Shown: positions 43,632 through 50,936 of the stretch, in pieces
How positions within the stretch are numbered: the stretch's first letter is position 1
How the letters are laid out: each line of letters opens with the position of its first letter
Origin: Ignavibacteriales bacterium
GTDB taxonomy: Bacteria > Bacteroidota > Ignavibacteria > UBA10030
DNA length: 51,943 nucleotides
Reading direction: 5' to 3'
Assembly (NCBI GenBank): GCA_016193365.1
Contig: JACPSI010000157.1
Coordinates: 1 to 51,943, forward strand
The notes under the pieces: model-generated
Seen by the model: only the letters and a program-made list of their open reading frames with translations
The model's database searches: none
Told to the model about the DNA's origin: nothing
Made by a program: the position numbers and the translations under genes

Positions 43632-45098
43632 ATGTTCAGTAAAATCCTTAATCTCGGGAGAGAGACGGCCATCTATGGCCTCAGCACCGTGTTGGGCAGA
43701 TTGCTCAACTTTCTGCTCGTTCCGTTCTATACGAACCTTCTCATCCCGGCCGAGTTCGGCGTTATCGCCAACGTCTATGCATACATCGCCTTTGTTGTGG
43801 TCGTGTATGGTTATGGAATGGAACAGGCATACATGCGGTTTGTTTCGTCAGCCGAAGTCAGCGAGAAGCCAAAAGCGTTCAGCGTCGCGTTTTTCTCTCT
43901 CGTGGGGACGTCGATTGGTTTCTCTTTGCTCATTCATTTCTATGCGCCGGTTATATCAACAACGATCGATCTGCAGGAGTCGCAAGCCTCACTTGTTCAA
44001 TACGCAGCGTGGATTCTGTTTTTCGACACAGTCGCGCTTATCCCCTTTGCATCCTTTCGTATGGCACACCGTGCAAAAATGTTTGCCGCGCTCAAACTCG
44101 CAAATATTGTTCTGACCTTGTTGCTCAATATTGTTTTCCTTGTGCAGTTTCAAATGAAGGTCGAGGGCGTATTTTTGGCGAATCTTGTCGCCTCTGCTTT
44201 CACGTCGTTGACAACGGTTGCGCTTGTTCGCTCCGACGTGACCATTCGTTTTTCCAAAAGCCTTTATAAAGAGATCCTGCGTTTCGGGTTGCCGCTGATG
44301 CCGGCGGGATTGGCAGGCGTTGCCTTACAGGTTATTGACAGGCCCATCATCAAAGCTCTGACTGATGACGCTACGCTTGGTATTTATCAGGCAAACTACA
44401 GGCTGGGAATCTTCATGATGCTTATGGTGGGAATGTTCGATTACGCTTGGCGGCCGTTTTTCCTGAATCACGCCAACAGCCCGGATGCCAAGAAAATGTT
44501 TGCCAAGGTGCTGACGTATCTCACGGTTTTGCTCATGAGCGTTTTTCTACTTGTTTCGTTATTTGTCGAAGATGCTGTGAGGCTGAATATGGGCGGAAAG
44601 TATTTTCTCCATCCTGATTATTGGCCCGGCTTATCGATCGTTCCGTGGGTACTGCTAGCGTATGTCTTCACAGGATTTTACACAGTGCTTGTACCGGGAG
44701 TCTATCTGGAGAAAAAGACGCAGTATTTGCCGTTGAATTCCGGAATCGGTGCCGGGATCAAAGTGGCTCTGAATTACGCTCTCATTCCAGCGTTCGGATT
44801 GATGGGGGCCGCGCACGCCACTTTGTGGGCGTACGTTGCAATGGCGGCCGGAATGTACTTTATTTCACAAAAATTTTATAAAGTCGATTTCGAGTGGGGC
44901 AAGATTGTAAAAGTTTCTTTGCTGGCATTTGGCCTCTACGCTTTTTCTGTTTTCCTTTCCCCGGAAGCCGGCAGCCTGATGGGGGTTCTCATCAAAATTG
45001 TAATCGTGGCCACGTACGCGTTCTTCCTTTCTCTGATTCGTATCCTCGATAAAGATGAGTTTCAACAACTCAAAATGGTTTTTGCCCGGAAGATGTAA
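43632..45098 (+). CDS. Second polysaccharide flippase/lipopolysaccharide biosynthesis membrane protein
   Basis: About 488 residues with 12-14 membrane helices and the MOP start ETAIYGLSTVLGRLLNFLLV, then FYTNLLIPAEFGVIANVY. RPIIKALTDDATLGIYQANY follows, and the C-terminal helices match oligosaccharide flippases. The frame is open from GTG 43563, but ATG 43632 gives the expected N-terminus. It differs from the flippase at 26740, so it may serve another polymer. It sits outside the main glycosyltransferase run, after accA and the thioesterase. Confidence 0.85.
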   Translation: MFSKILNLGRETAIYGLSTVLGRLLNFLLVPFYTNLLIPAEFGVIANVYAYIAFVVVVYGYGMEQAYMRFVSSAEVSEKPKAFSVAFFSLVGTSIGFSLLIHFYAPVISTTIDLQESQASLVQYAAWILFFDTVALIPFASFRMAHRAKMFAALKLANIVLTLLLNIVFLVQFQMKVEGVFLANLVASAFTSLTTVALVRSDVTIRFSKSLYKEILRFGLPLMPAGLAGVALQVIDRPIIKALTDDATLGIYQANYRLGIFMMLMVGMFDYAWRPFFLNHANSPDAKKMFAKVLTYLTVLLMSVFLLVSLFVEDAVRLNMGGKYFLHPDYWPGLSIVPWVLLAYVFTGFYTVLVPGVYLEKKTQYLPLNSGIGAGIKVALNYALIPAFGLMGAAHATLWAYVAMAAGMYFISQKFYKVDFEWGKIVKVSLLAFGLYAFSVFLSPEAGSLMGVLIKIVIVATYAFFLSLIRILDKDEFQQLKMVFARKM

Positions 45099-45103
45099 TC
45101 ACT

Positions 45104-45132
45104 TTGCTCTCCGCTTCAACGTTTCGTATATT
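45104..45132 (+). promoter_or_regulatory. Candidate sigma-70 promoter before the DUF1385 gene
   Basis: TTGCTC (45104-45109), 17-bp spacer and TATATT (45127-45132), with a GAAGGAAAG ribosome-binding region and ATG 45164 downstream. The spacing is ideal and the -10 is good; the -35 matches three or four of six positions. Confidence 0.45.
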
Positions 45133-45163
45133 GTAGAAAGAAGGAAAGAAAACAGGCGAAATC

Positions 45164-46216
45164 ATGAATGACGAAGCAAAAAAATCAAGCTGGGTTCCGA
45201 CGAACCCGAATTACGATCCCAATAAGCCCATGCAGATCGGGGGGCAGGCTGTGATCGAAGGCGTGATGATGAGGGCGCCGGGGTCTGTCGCCACAGCTGT
45301 TCGTCGCGCAAACGGCGATATCGTGGTCAAAAAAGAATCGTTTGTTTCATGGGTGGAGAGGTTCGGCCTTTCCAAAATCCCCATCGTGCGGGGCGCGATT
45401 GGGCTTGTCGACATGATGTATCTTGGCATCAAAACGCTTAATTTCTCGGCTGAGGTTGCCATGCTTGACGAAAATCAGGACGCAAAAAAGAACGGTCAGA
45501 ATGTCGACGGCAAGCTGAAAACCCAATCGAATTTCGCAATCGTGGGCAGCCTTATTTTTGCCCTCGCCGTTGGCATAGGTATTTTCTTTATCACTCCGCT
45601 GGTGCTGGCGACGGAGCTCTTTCAGCTCGAGCAGAAGGCATTTGAGTTCAACCTGACGGCCGGTATGATCCGGATTGCAATACTCCTTGGTTATCTTGGC
45701 GCAATTTCAATGCTCAAGGACATACGACGATTGTTTGAGTATCACGGCGCCGAACACAAAGCGGTGTTTGCGTTTGAATTGAACGATAGCCTCATCCCAC
45801 AAGCCGCGCAAAAACACACGCGATTTCACCCAAGATGCGGAACGAGTTTTCTTCTCATCGTGATGATTGTTGCGATTCTTTCCTTCAGCGTCCTTGATTA
45901 TTTCCTCATGAAGTTGTTTGGCGAGATGACGTTGTTTCTCCGTCTCGTCACGCACCTTCCGTTTATACCGATTGTGGGCGGTATTGCGTACGAGTTTATC
46001 AAGTTTTCGGCGAAACACAGCACAACATGGTGGGGAAGGATCATTGTTGCTCCGGGCTTATGGCTGCAGAGGATTACGACGAAAGAACCGGCTGAATCTC
46101 AGTTGGAGATTGCTCTTGTTGCATTACGGTGTGCTCTTGGGCTGGAGGATGCGGAGAAGTACCAACTACGTCTCACACCTGCTGCGGTGGATGAAAAGGT
46201 GATGTCGAATGTTTGA
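45164..46216 (+). CDS. DUF1385-family membrane protein
   Basis: The 350-residue protein has the family start [20 protein letters not shown], several membrane helices (about 120-145, 165-185, 220-270), and the conserved [13 protein letters not shown] and [12 protein letters not shown] stretches with His and Cys residues that suggest a metal site. It is the YqhQ-type family often found next to prfA, as here (8-bp overlap). Its biochemical role is not established. A candidate promoter lies directly upstream, so the DUF1385-prfA pair is likely one transcript. Confidence 0.9.
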   Translation: MNDEAKKSSWVPTNPNYDPNKPMQIGGQAVIEGVMMRAPGSVATAVRRANGDIVVKKESFVSWVERFGLSKIPIVRGAIGLVDMMYLGIKTLNFSAEVAMLDENQDAKKNGQNVDGKLKTQSNFAIVGSLIFALAVGIGIFFITPLVLATELFQLEQKAFEFNLTAGMIRIAILLGYLGAISMLKDIRRLFEYHGAEHKAVFAFELNDSLIPQAAQKHTRFHPRCGTSFLLIVMIVAILSFSVLDYFLMKLFGEMTLFLRLVTHLPFIPIVGGIAYEFIKFSAKHSTTWWGRIIVAPGLWLQRITTKEPAESQLEIALVALRCALGLEDAEKYQLRLTPAAVDEKVMSNV

Positions 46217-47279
46217 TAAGCTGGAAAAATCTGTCGAGAGGTTCGAAGAGGTTCATCGCCTGATGAGCGACCCCGCAGTGATTGCGGACCAGCAGCGGTT
46301 TCGCGATTTGGGAAGGGAACTTCGCAAACTTGAAGCTGTCGTGAAATCCTATACTCGATACAAAAAAACACAGAGGGATTTTCTGGGAAGCAAGGAATTA
46401 CTCGACACTTCGAGCGACCCGGAAATGAAGGCGATGGCTCAGGAAGAGTACGACCGGTCTAAAATCGAACTGGCGAAACTCGAGGAAGAGCTCAAGCTTT
46501 TGCTTGTGCCGGAAGACCCAAACGACACGAAAAACTTTATCATGGAAATTAGAGGCGGAACGGGTGGAGAAGAGGCGGCCCTCTTCGCCGCGGATTTGCA
46601 TCGCATGTATTCGAGGTTCGCTGAGCGCAAAGGATGGAAAGTCGAGCTCATGGATTGGAATGAAACCGGAAAAGGCGGATTCAAGGAAATTGTTTTTTCC
46701 GTTTCCGGTGAGGGTGCGTTTGGCTTAATGAAGTATGAAAGCGGGGTTCATCGTGTTCAAAGAGTCCCAGAGACAGAGGCGCAGGGGAGAGTTCACACCT
46801 CTGCAGCCTCGGTTGTCGTTCTCCCGGAGGTGGAAGACGTTGAGGTGGATATCAACCCCGCCGACCTCGAATTCGAGACCTATCGCGCGGGAGGAAAAGG
46901 CGGCCAAAACGTCAACAAAGTGGAAACGGCCGTGCGGATCCGTCACATGCCTTCGGGCATTGTCGTCGCCTGTCAGCAGGAGCGCTCTCAATTCCAGAAC
47001 AGGGAGAGGGCGATGAAAATGTTGAGGGCGAAGTTGTATGAGGCGAAACTGAATGAACAAACGGCTTCGATGGCGGCACAGCGAAAATCGATGATCAAGA
47101 GCGGAGACAGAAGCGACAAGATTCGAACGTACAACTTCCCGCAGAACCGCGTGACCGACCACCGCATCGGGTTGACGCTCTACAACCTTGATCGCGTTAT
47201 TGACGGCGACCTCGAAGCCCTGATTGAACAACTGAGGGTGGCCGATCGTGCAGAAAAGCTCCAGCAACAAACGGCTTAA
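46209..47279 (+). CDS. prfA: Peptide chain release factor 1
   Basis: The 356-residue protein has the catalytic GGQ in [18 protein letters not shown] and the stop-codon recognition region [19 protein letters not shown]. Here the PxT tripeptide is PET instead of the PAT of Escherichia coli. The [11 protein letters not shown] segment and the C-terminal [23 protein letters not shown] are normal. It releases peptides at UAA and UAG. It overlaps the DUF1385 gene by 8 bp. No prmC methyltransferase gene follows. Confidence 0.95.
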   Translation: MFDKLEKSVERFEEVHRLMSDPAVIADQQRFRDLGRELRKLEAVVKSYTRYKKTQRDFLGSKELLDTSSDPEMKAMAQEEYDRSKIELAKLEEELKLLLVPEDPNDTKNFIMEIRGGTGGEEAALFAADLHRMYSRFAERKGWKVELMDWNETGKGGFKEIVFSVSGEGAFGLMKYESGVHRVQRVPETEAQGRVHTSAASVVVLPEVEDVEVDINPADLEFETYRAGGKGGQNVNKVETAVRIRHMPSGIVVACQQERSQFQNRERAMKMLRAKLYEAKLNEQTASMAAQRKSMIKSGDRSDKIRTYNFPQNRVTDHRIGLTLYNLDRVIDGDLEALIEQLRVADRAEKLQQQTA

Positions 47280-47309
47280 GCGAGAATCATTGCAACATAG
47301 GAGTACGGC

Positions 47310-47594
47310 ATGGTTAAACTTGTTGAAGTAAAAGCAAAACCAGATTACCGATTGTGGCTGCGGTACGAGAATGGTGTTGAGGGAGAAATAGATTTCTCCA
47401 AGGAAGTGGGTCAAGGAGTTTTTGCTTACTGGAGTAATCCTGATAATTTTCAAAACGTGCACATCGGGAATAGTGGCGAGCTCTCATGGAGCGATCAACT
47501 CGATATCTGTGCCGATGCAATGTATTTGAGCATCACAGGGAAAAAGCCGGAAGATATTTTTCCAGTATTAAAACAAGAGACGACCAATGCCTGA
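47310..47594 (+). CDS. DUF2442-family small protein
   Basis: The 94-residue protein matches the DUF2442 pattern: YRLWLRYENGVEGEIDFS near the start, VHIGNSGELSWSDQLDIC, and DAMYLSITGKKPEDIF at the end. A clear ribosome-binding site (AGGAG) precedes the ATG. It overlaps the DUF4160 gene by 8 bp. Paired DUF2442/DUF4160 genes recur in many bacteria and are suspected toxin-antitoxin or regulatory pairs, but the function is not established. Confidence 0.9.
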   Translation: MVKLVEVKAKPDYRLWLRYENGVEGEIDFSKEVGQGVFAYWSNPDNFQNVHIGNSGELSWSDQLDICADAMYLSITGKKPEDIFPVLKQETTNA

Positions 47595-47847
47595 GATTTC
47601 CAGATTCTTAGGCATTGTGATAAAAATGTTTTATGATGACCACCTCCCGCCGCATTTTCATGCTGAGTATGGTGACTTTCGAATCAAGGTGAGCATCACT
47701 ACATTATCGGTCATGGAGGGAAGATTTCCTCCAAAAGCGCTCGGGCTTGTGATTGAATGGGCGTCTCTTCATCAACAAGATTTGTTGGAGGTTTGGCAGA
47801 AAGCGGAAAAGAAAGAACCACTTGGGAGAATTGCACCTCTAGAATAG
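47587..47847 (+). CDS. DUF4160-family small protein
   Basis: The 86-residue protein has the strongly conserved DUF4160 core GIVIKMFYDDHLPPHFHAEY, followed by a region ending in KALGLVIEWASLHQQDLLEVW. The HFHAEY histidines suggest a metal- or nucleic-acid-contacting site, but activity is unknown. It starts inside the end of the DUF2442 gene (8-bp overlap), indicating translational coupling. The next gene, tadA, converges from the other strand 24 bp away. Confidence 0.9.
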   Translation: MPEISRFLGIVIKMFYDDHLPPHFHAEYGDFRIKVSITTLSVMEGRFPPKALGLVIEWASLHQQDLLEVWQKAEKKEPLGRIAPLE

Positions 47848-47871
47848 ATGTGGGCGCTTGGGCGATGAACT

Positions 47872-48342
47872 TCAATCGGTCCTTGTTCGTAAAGACCTGA
47901 TTCTGCCGAAGAAACCCTTCAGCAGTTCTTCACTTTCCCTGTCGCAAATTCCTGAGATCACGTTGACAGTGTGGTTGAGCCGTTTGTCCTGTGGGATATT
48001 CATGAGCGTTCCGCATGCTCCTGCTTTTGGGTCAAACGCCGCGAACACAAGCGTCGGAATGCGGGCGAGCACAAGAGCGCCCGCGCACATGGGGCAAGGC
48101 TCGAGGGTGACGTACATGGTGCAATCCTCCAGCCGTCTCGACTCCAGATGGTTCGCCGCTGCGGTCAGTGCTATCATTTCGGCATGAGCAGTAGGATCCT
48201 GCAGTTTTTCGATCTGGTTGTAGCCGCGGCCGATCACTTTCCCGTCGTGTACAACGACGGCGCCTACGGGAACCTCGTCTTCTGCAACGGCCTTTTCAGC
48301 TTCCCTGAGGGCTTGCTTCATCCATTGTTCGTGTTGAGTCAT
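47872..48342 (-). CDS. tadA: tRNA-specific adenosine deaminase
   Basis: The 156-residue protein has the deaminase zinc site: H53-A-E55 (PTAHAEMIAL) and C83/C86 (LEPCPMCAG). It deaminates A34 to inosine in the anticodon of tRNA-Arg(ACG). The start MTQHEQWMKQALREAEKA at 48342 is preferred over an in-frame ATG at 48363. The start lies inside the 3' end of the HisKA-like gene (47-bp overlap), so the two are probably translated together. Length is normal. Confidence 0.93.
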   Translation of the reverse strand: MTQHEQWMKQALREAEKAVAEDEVPVGAVVVHDGKVIGRGYNQIEKLQDPTAHAEMIALTAAANHLESRRLEDCTMYVTLEPCPMCAGALVLARIPTLVFAAFDPKAGACGTLMNIPQDKRLNHTVNVISGICDRESEELLKGFFGRIRSLRTRTD

Positions 48343-48889
48343 CGGCTTTCTTTGGTTGAGCAACTTCGCCTACGGGTGACCTGACGGTTGCAACACCCTT
48401 GGCCTCCGAATAATCCCTCAACGCCTTCGCGATACGTTCTGCTCCTTCTTTGACTTCATTGAGGCTCTTGAGAATATCGGGTGCGTTCTCCGCTGCTTTC
48501 TCAGCCCGGCGGAGATAGGCGAGAATAATCGTCAAAGGGTTGTTAATGTCATGCTGGAGGCCTCGTACGACTTCGTGCATCGTTTTCAGCTGTGTCTGCT
48601 GTAGCTCCAGCTCTTTCTGTTGTTCCAGGCGCGCATGTTCCTGTTCGGCAAATTTACTCCTGTACTCGATAACTTTTACGAGTGCATAGGCAAGCAGCCA
48701 CATCCAGAACAAAGAGTCAAAATTCTTGAAATAGTCGAACCCGTGTTCCAAAGAGTTCGCTTTGAAATCCCGGTAAAAATCCATCGTACTGATAAAAAAG
48801 TACGAGTAAATGATGTAACCGGAAAGGACGGCGGGATACTTGATACAGAAATCTTTAATGATTCCAAAGAGTTTTTTGAGATGTGTCAT
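48296..48889 (-). CDS. Membrane protein with a HisKA-like helix and no ATPase domain
   Basis: The 197-residue protein has two membrane segments (about 18-34 and 56-74), a charged coiled-coil helix (78-104, EQEHARLEQQKELELQQTQL), then a HisKA-like segment VVRGLQHDINNPLTIILAYL. The candidate phospho-histidine is H113, in the HDINNP motif. It ends in a low-complexity tail. The N, G1 and G2 boxes of a histidine kinase are missing, and neither frame downstream supplies them. It could be a phosphotransfer or dimerisation scaffold, a partner of another kinase, or a shortened gene. A GGAAG ribosome-binding site precedes the ATG. Confidence 0.82.
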   Translation of the reverse strand: MTHLKKLFGIIKDFCIKYPAVLSGYIIYSYFFISTMDFYRDFKANSLEHGFDYFKNFDSLFWMWLLAYALVKVIEYRSKFAEQEHARLEQQKELELQQTQLKTMHEVVRGLQHDINNPLTIILAYLRRAEKAAENAPDILKSLNEVKEGAERIAKALRDYSEAKGVATVRSPVGEVAQPKKADDSTRTMDEASPQGS

Positions 48890-48961
48890 GGGTGGCTTCC
48901 TGGGGGAGGTCGGGCTTTTTGTTGGACATCCTGCTTTGTGGGGAGGTGGAGCTTTGTACGT

Positions 48962-48987
48962 CCGGAGGGAGTCCCCGCCCGAACGAC
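48962..48987. repeat. Direct repeat unit, copy 1
   Basis: A 26-bp GC-rich unit beginning CCGGAGGGAGTCC and ending CCCGAACGAC. It is repeated exactly at 49044-49069, in the gap between the HisKA-like gene and tRNA-Arg. Confidence 0.8.
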
Positions 48988-49043
48988 AGGGTAACGGTCC
49001 ACTTCTTCAGCGGTTGGATCCCTCGGTGACCAGACTGTACACC

Positions 49044-49110
49044 CCGGAGGGAGTCCCCGCCCGAACGACCGAATTCCGCCTAATTGGGTTCGGTCGGGCG
49101 GGGAACCCTC
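49044..49110. repeat. Direct repeat copy 2 forming a large hairpin
   Basis: Copy 2 of the 26-bp unit (49044-49069) pairs with a divergent inverted copy (49089-49110). CCCCGCCCGA (49055-49064) pairs with TCGGGCGGGG (49094-49103), flanked by GAGGG/CCCTC and CCGAA/TTCGG pairs around a 15-nt loop. On the minus strand it lies 31 bp after tRNA-Arg. It resembles a REP/MITE-like element. Confidence 0.8.
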
Positions 49111-49140
49111 AAATTGTTAACTACAGCCCCTTCTTGATTG

Positions 49141-49214
49141 TACACCCGCCGAGAGTCGAACTCGGAACCCTCAGATCCGAAGTCTGATGCTCTATCCAGT
49201 TGAGCTACGGGTGC
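49141..49214 (-). tRNA. tRNA-Arg (anticodon UCG)
   Basis: Read on the minus strand, it folds as a cloverleaf: acceptor GCACCCG/CGGGTGT (G-U at the end pair), D arm with AGCTCAACTGGATAGAGC, anticodon stem TCAGA/TCTGA with loop CTTCGGA (anticodon UCG, reading CGA), T arm CCGAG-TTCGACT-CTCGG and discriminator A. CCA is not encoded. Length is 74 nt. It stands alone, upstream of the HisKA-like gene on the same strand. Confidence 0.95.
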
Positions 49215-49620
49215 AAGTTAAAGCAATGTTGACTTGCCAGCACTGTCAAAAAGAACGCATGTTCTCTGAAAAAATACCTTGAAATAGTATGGAGATTTCT
49301 TTGAACTTGCAAACTACGCTTAATTGAAGAAAAAAAACGAGAAATGAACGAATTGGGAATCAAAAGAATGAAATCCATTCTTCACTTAGCAAGTCCCGAA
49401 ACCAAATAAGGAATTTTGAGAATCACATTATTGCGTCCTTTTCAAACCTGATTTTTGCTGTAAGATATTGCCAGAGGTTTTCTCAATACCAGAAGCGTTC
49501 TTATCTATTACGCTGACCCTGTCTAATGAGAGCGCGTATGTTGGCATAAAGGTCGCTCAGCGACCCATCTTTGAGAAGAGGCGAATCCCAATTTTCCAAC
49601 CCTTAGATTGGGAGAGAAAA
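49215..49620. other. AT-rich gap between tRNA-Arg and the LacI promoter
   Basis: No gene is supported over about 400 bp. On the minus strand a TTGACA box (49249-49244) could be the -35 of the tRNA promoter, but the hexamer 17 bp on (TTGCTT) is poor. A 15-bp interrupted palindrome GGTCGCT-C-AGCGACC lies at 49551-49565, and a weak hairpin TCCCAAT/ATTGGGA at 49586-49613. Otherwise I see nothing in it. Confidence 0.5.
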
Positions 49621-49626
49621 TAGTCC

Positions 49627-49655
49627 TTGACAAGATGACGATAATGTCATACAAT
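49627..49655 (+). promoter_or_regulatory. Sigma-70-type promoter of the LacI-family gene
   Basis: TTGACA (49627-49632), exactly 17 bp, then TACAAT (49650-49655): a near-perfect match to the sigma-70 consensus. Transcription would start near 49662, inside the first operator-like site, and give a leader of about 85 nt. Confidence 0.75.
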
Positions 49656-49668
49656 TAAAGCGCTTCGA
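49655..49668. promoter_or_regulatory. LacI-type operator candidate 1
   Basis: TTAAAGCGCTTCGA is a near-palindrome with the central CG typical of LacI/GalR-family operators. It begins at the last base of the -10 box, so a bound repressor would block initiation. Confidence 0.65.
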
Positions 49669-49729
49669 TAAATCCCACCCAAAGAGCTTAGAAATTCGAC
49701 CGTATCCTCGGAAATAATGATGTTTGTTA

Positions 49730-49743
49730 TTAAAACGCTTTGA
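49730..49743. promoter_or_regulatory. LacI-type operator candidate 2
   Basis: TTAAAACGCTTTGA matches candidate 1 at 12 of 14 positions and lies 75 bp downstream, just ahead of the ATG at 49749. The pair could allow looping by a tetrameric repressor or a roadblock to elongation. Confidence 0.65.
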
Positions 49744-49748
49744 CAAGG

Positions 49749-50798
49749 ATGTCGAAACACAGGCCGACCATAGCGGATGTTGCTGAGAAGTCTGGCCTAT
49801 CTGTTTCGACTGTCTCCCTTGTCCTGAACAACAAAACCAACGTCAGCCCCCAGACGCGGAGCAAAGTTCAGGAAGCCATTGCAGACCTTAAGTACTATCC
49901 TCGCGGAAATGCACGAGGACTGGCTTCGCGGGTAAGTGGCAACATTGGTTTCATCCTTACAGAAGATCACTTTTCTCAATCCGAGCCTTTCTACACGAAG
50001 ATTTTTCTTGGAACGGAATTCGAAGCCCGCAACTACAATTATTATGTTCTCCTCACGACCGTCGGACCGTCAGTCAAAGAGGAAAAACAAATCCCTCGAT
50101 TTCTTCTTGAACACAATGTTGACGGCGTGATCATCGCTGGTAGAATCGGGTCATCGTGGCTCGAAGAGATTAACGAACGAGGTTTGCCTATGGTGCTTGT
50201 TGATTTCGACTCCCCGCGCCATAATGTATCGTTGGTTGGAATGGATAATCACTCGGGTGCCCGACTTGCCGTGCAACATCTTTGCAGAGAGGGACACACC
50301 AAAATCGGATTCATCGGCGGTGATATCAAGCATCCGAGCATTGCTGCCCGCTTGGCTGGATTTCGCGAAGAATGCAAATTTCAGAAGGTTGAATGCCGGA
50401 GAGAGTGGGAGAGCATCGATGAGCATGGAACCGGCGTTGAGAACGGCGCACGAGCAGCGCGCAAACTCTTTCTCAACAGGAATCAGATACCCACTGCCGT
50501 TTTTGCCGCAAACGACGCGATGGCAATCGGATGTATTCAGTTTGTGAAGTCACAAAAGCTATCCGTTCCAAAAGACATTGCCGTTGTCGGTTTTGACAAT
50601 ATCGAGGCAGGACTGCATGTTGACCCCCGTTTGACAACGGTGAATGTTCAAAAAGAGGAATTAGGCGCTCTTGCTGTCAGGAGGCTTGTCGAGATGATAA
50701 AAAGCGAAACACCCGCAGTGACCAGGACGTTCACTCCTGTGGAGTTGATCGTTCGTGAGTCGTGCGGCGCAAAAAATGGCGTGCATCACGTCGACTGA
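49749..50798 (+). CDS. LacI/GalR-family transcriptional regulator
   Basis: About 349 residues. The N-terminal helix-turn-helix (TIADVAEKSGLSVSTVSLVL, then NNKTNVSPQTRSKV) is followed by the hinge helix (YYPRGNARGLAS) and a periplasmic-binding-protein-like effector domain. The latter shows DGVIIAGR, HLCREGHTKIGFIGG, FAANDAMAIGCIQF and DIAVVGFDNIEAG. The frame also opens at TTG 49740, but ATG 49749 gives the usual start. Two operator-like sites flank its leader, which suggests autoregulation. It most likely senses a sugar or a nucleoside-type ligand. The secreted protein gene downstream is a possible target. Confidence 0.93.
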   Translation: MSKHRPTIADVAEKSGLSVSTVSLVLNNKTNVSPQTRSKVQEAIADLKYYPRGNARGLASRVSGNIGFILTEDHFSQSEPFYTKIFLGTEFEARNYNYYVLLTTVGPSVKEEKQIPRFLLEHNVDGVIIAGRIGSSWLEEINERGLPMVLVDFDSPRHNVSLVGMDNHSGARLAVQHLCREGHTKIGFIGGDIKHPSIAARLAGFREECKFQKVECRREWESIDEHGTGVENGARAARKLFLNRNQIPTAVFAANDAMAIGCIQFVKSQKLSVPKDIAVVGFDNIEAGLHVDPRLTTVNVQKEELGALAVRRLVEMIKSETPAVTRTFTPVELIVRESCGAKNGVHHVD

Positions 50799-50936
50799 TT
50801 TTTCATCCGTGAAAGGAGAAAAATAAAATTCGGAGTGTTGCTAACAAGGGCATGATCGTTTCAATTGTGCTGTAGACCAAATATGTTGTCATAATTCATT
50901 CTGTTTGCAAGTCTATTATAAACAAGGAGGTATGCC

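Noticed and set aside
46745-46800. PET instead of PAT in release factor 1 as a sign of altered stop-codon reading
   Set aside because: The middle residue of the PxT motif varies widely among bacterial RF1 proteins, so this alone does not indicate changed specificity.
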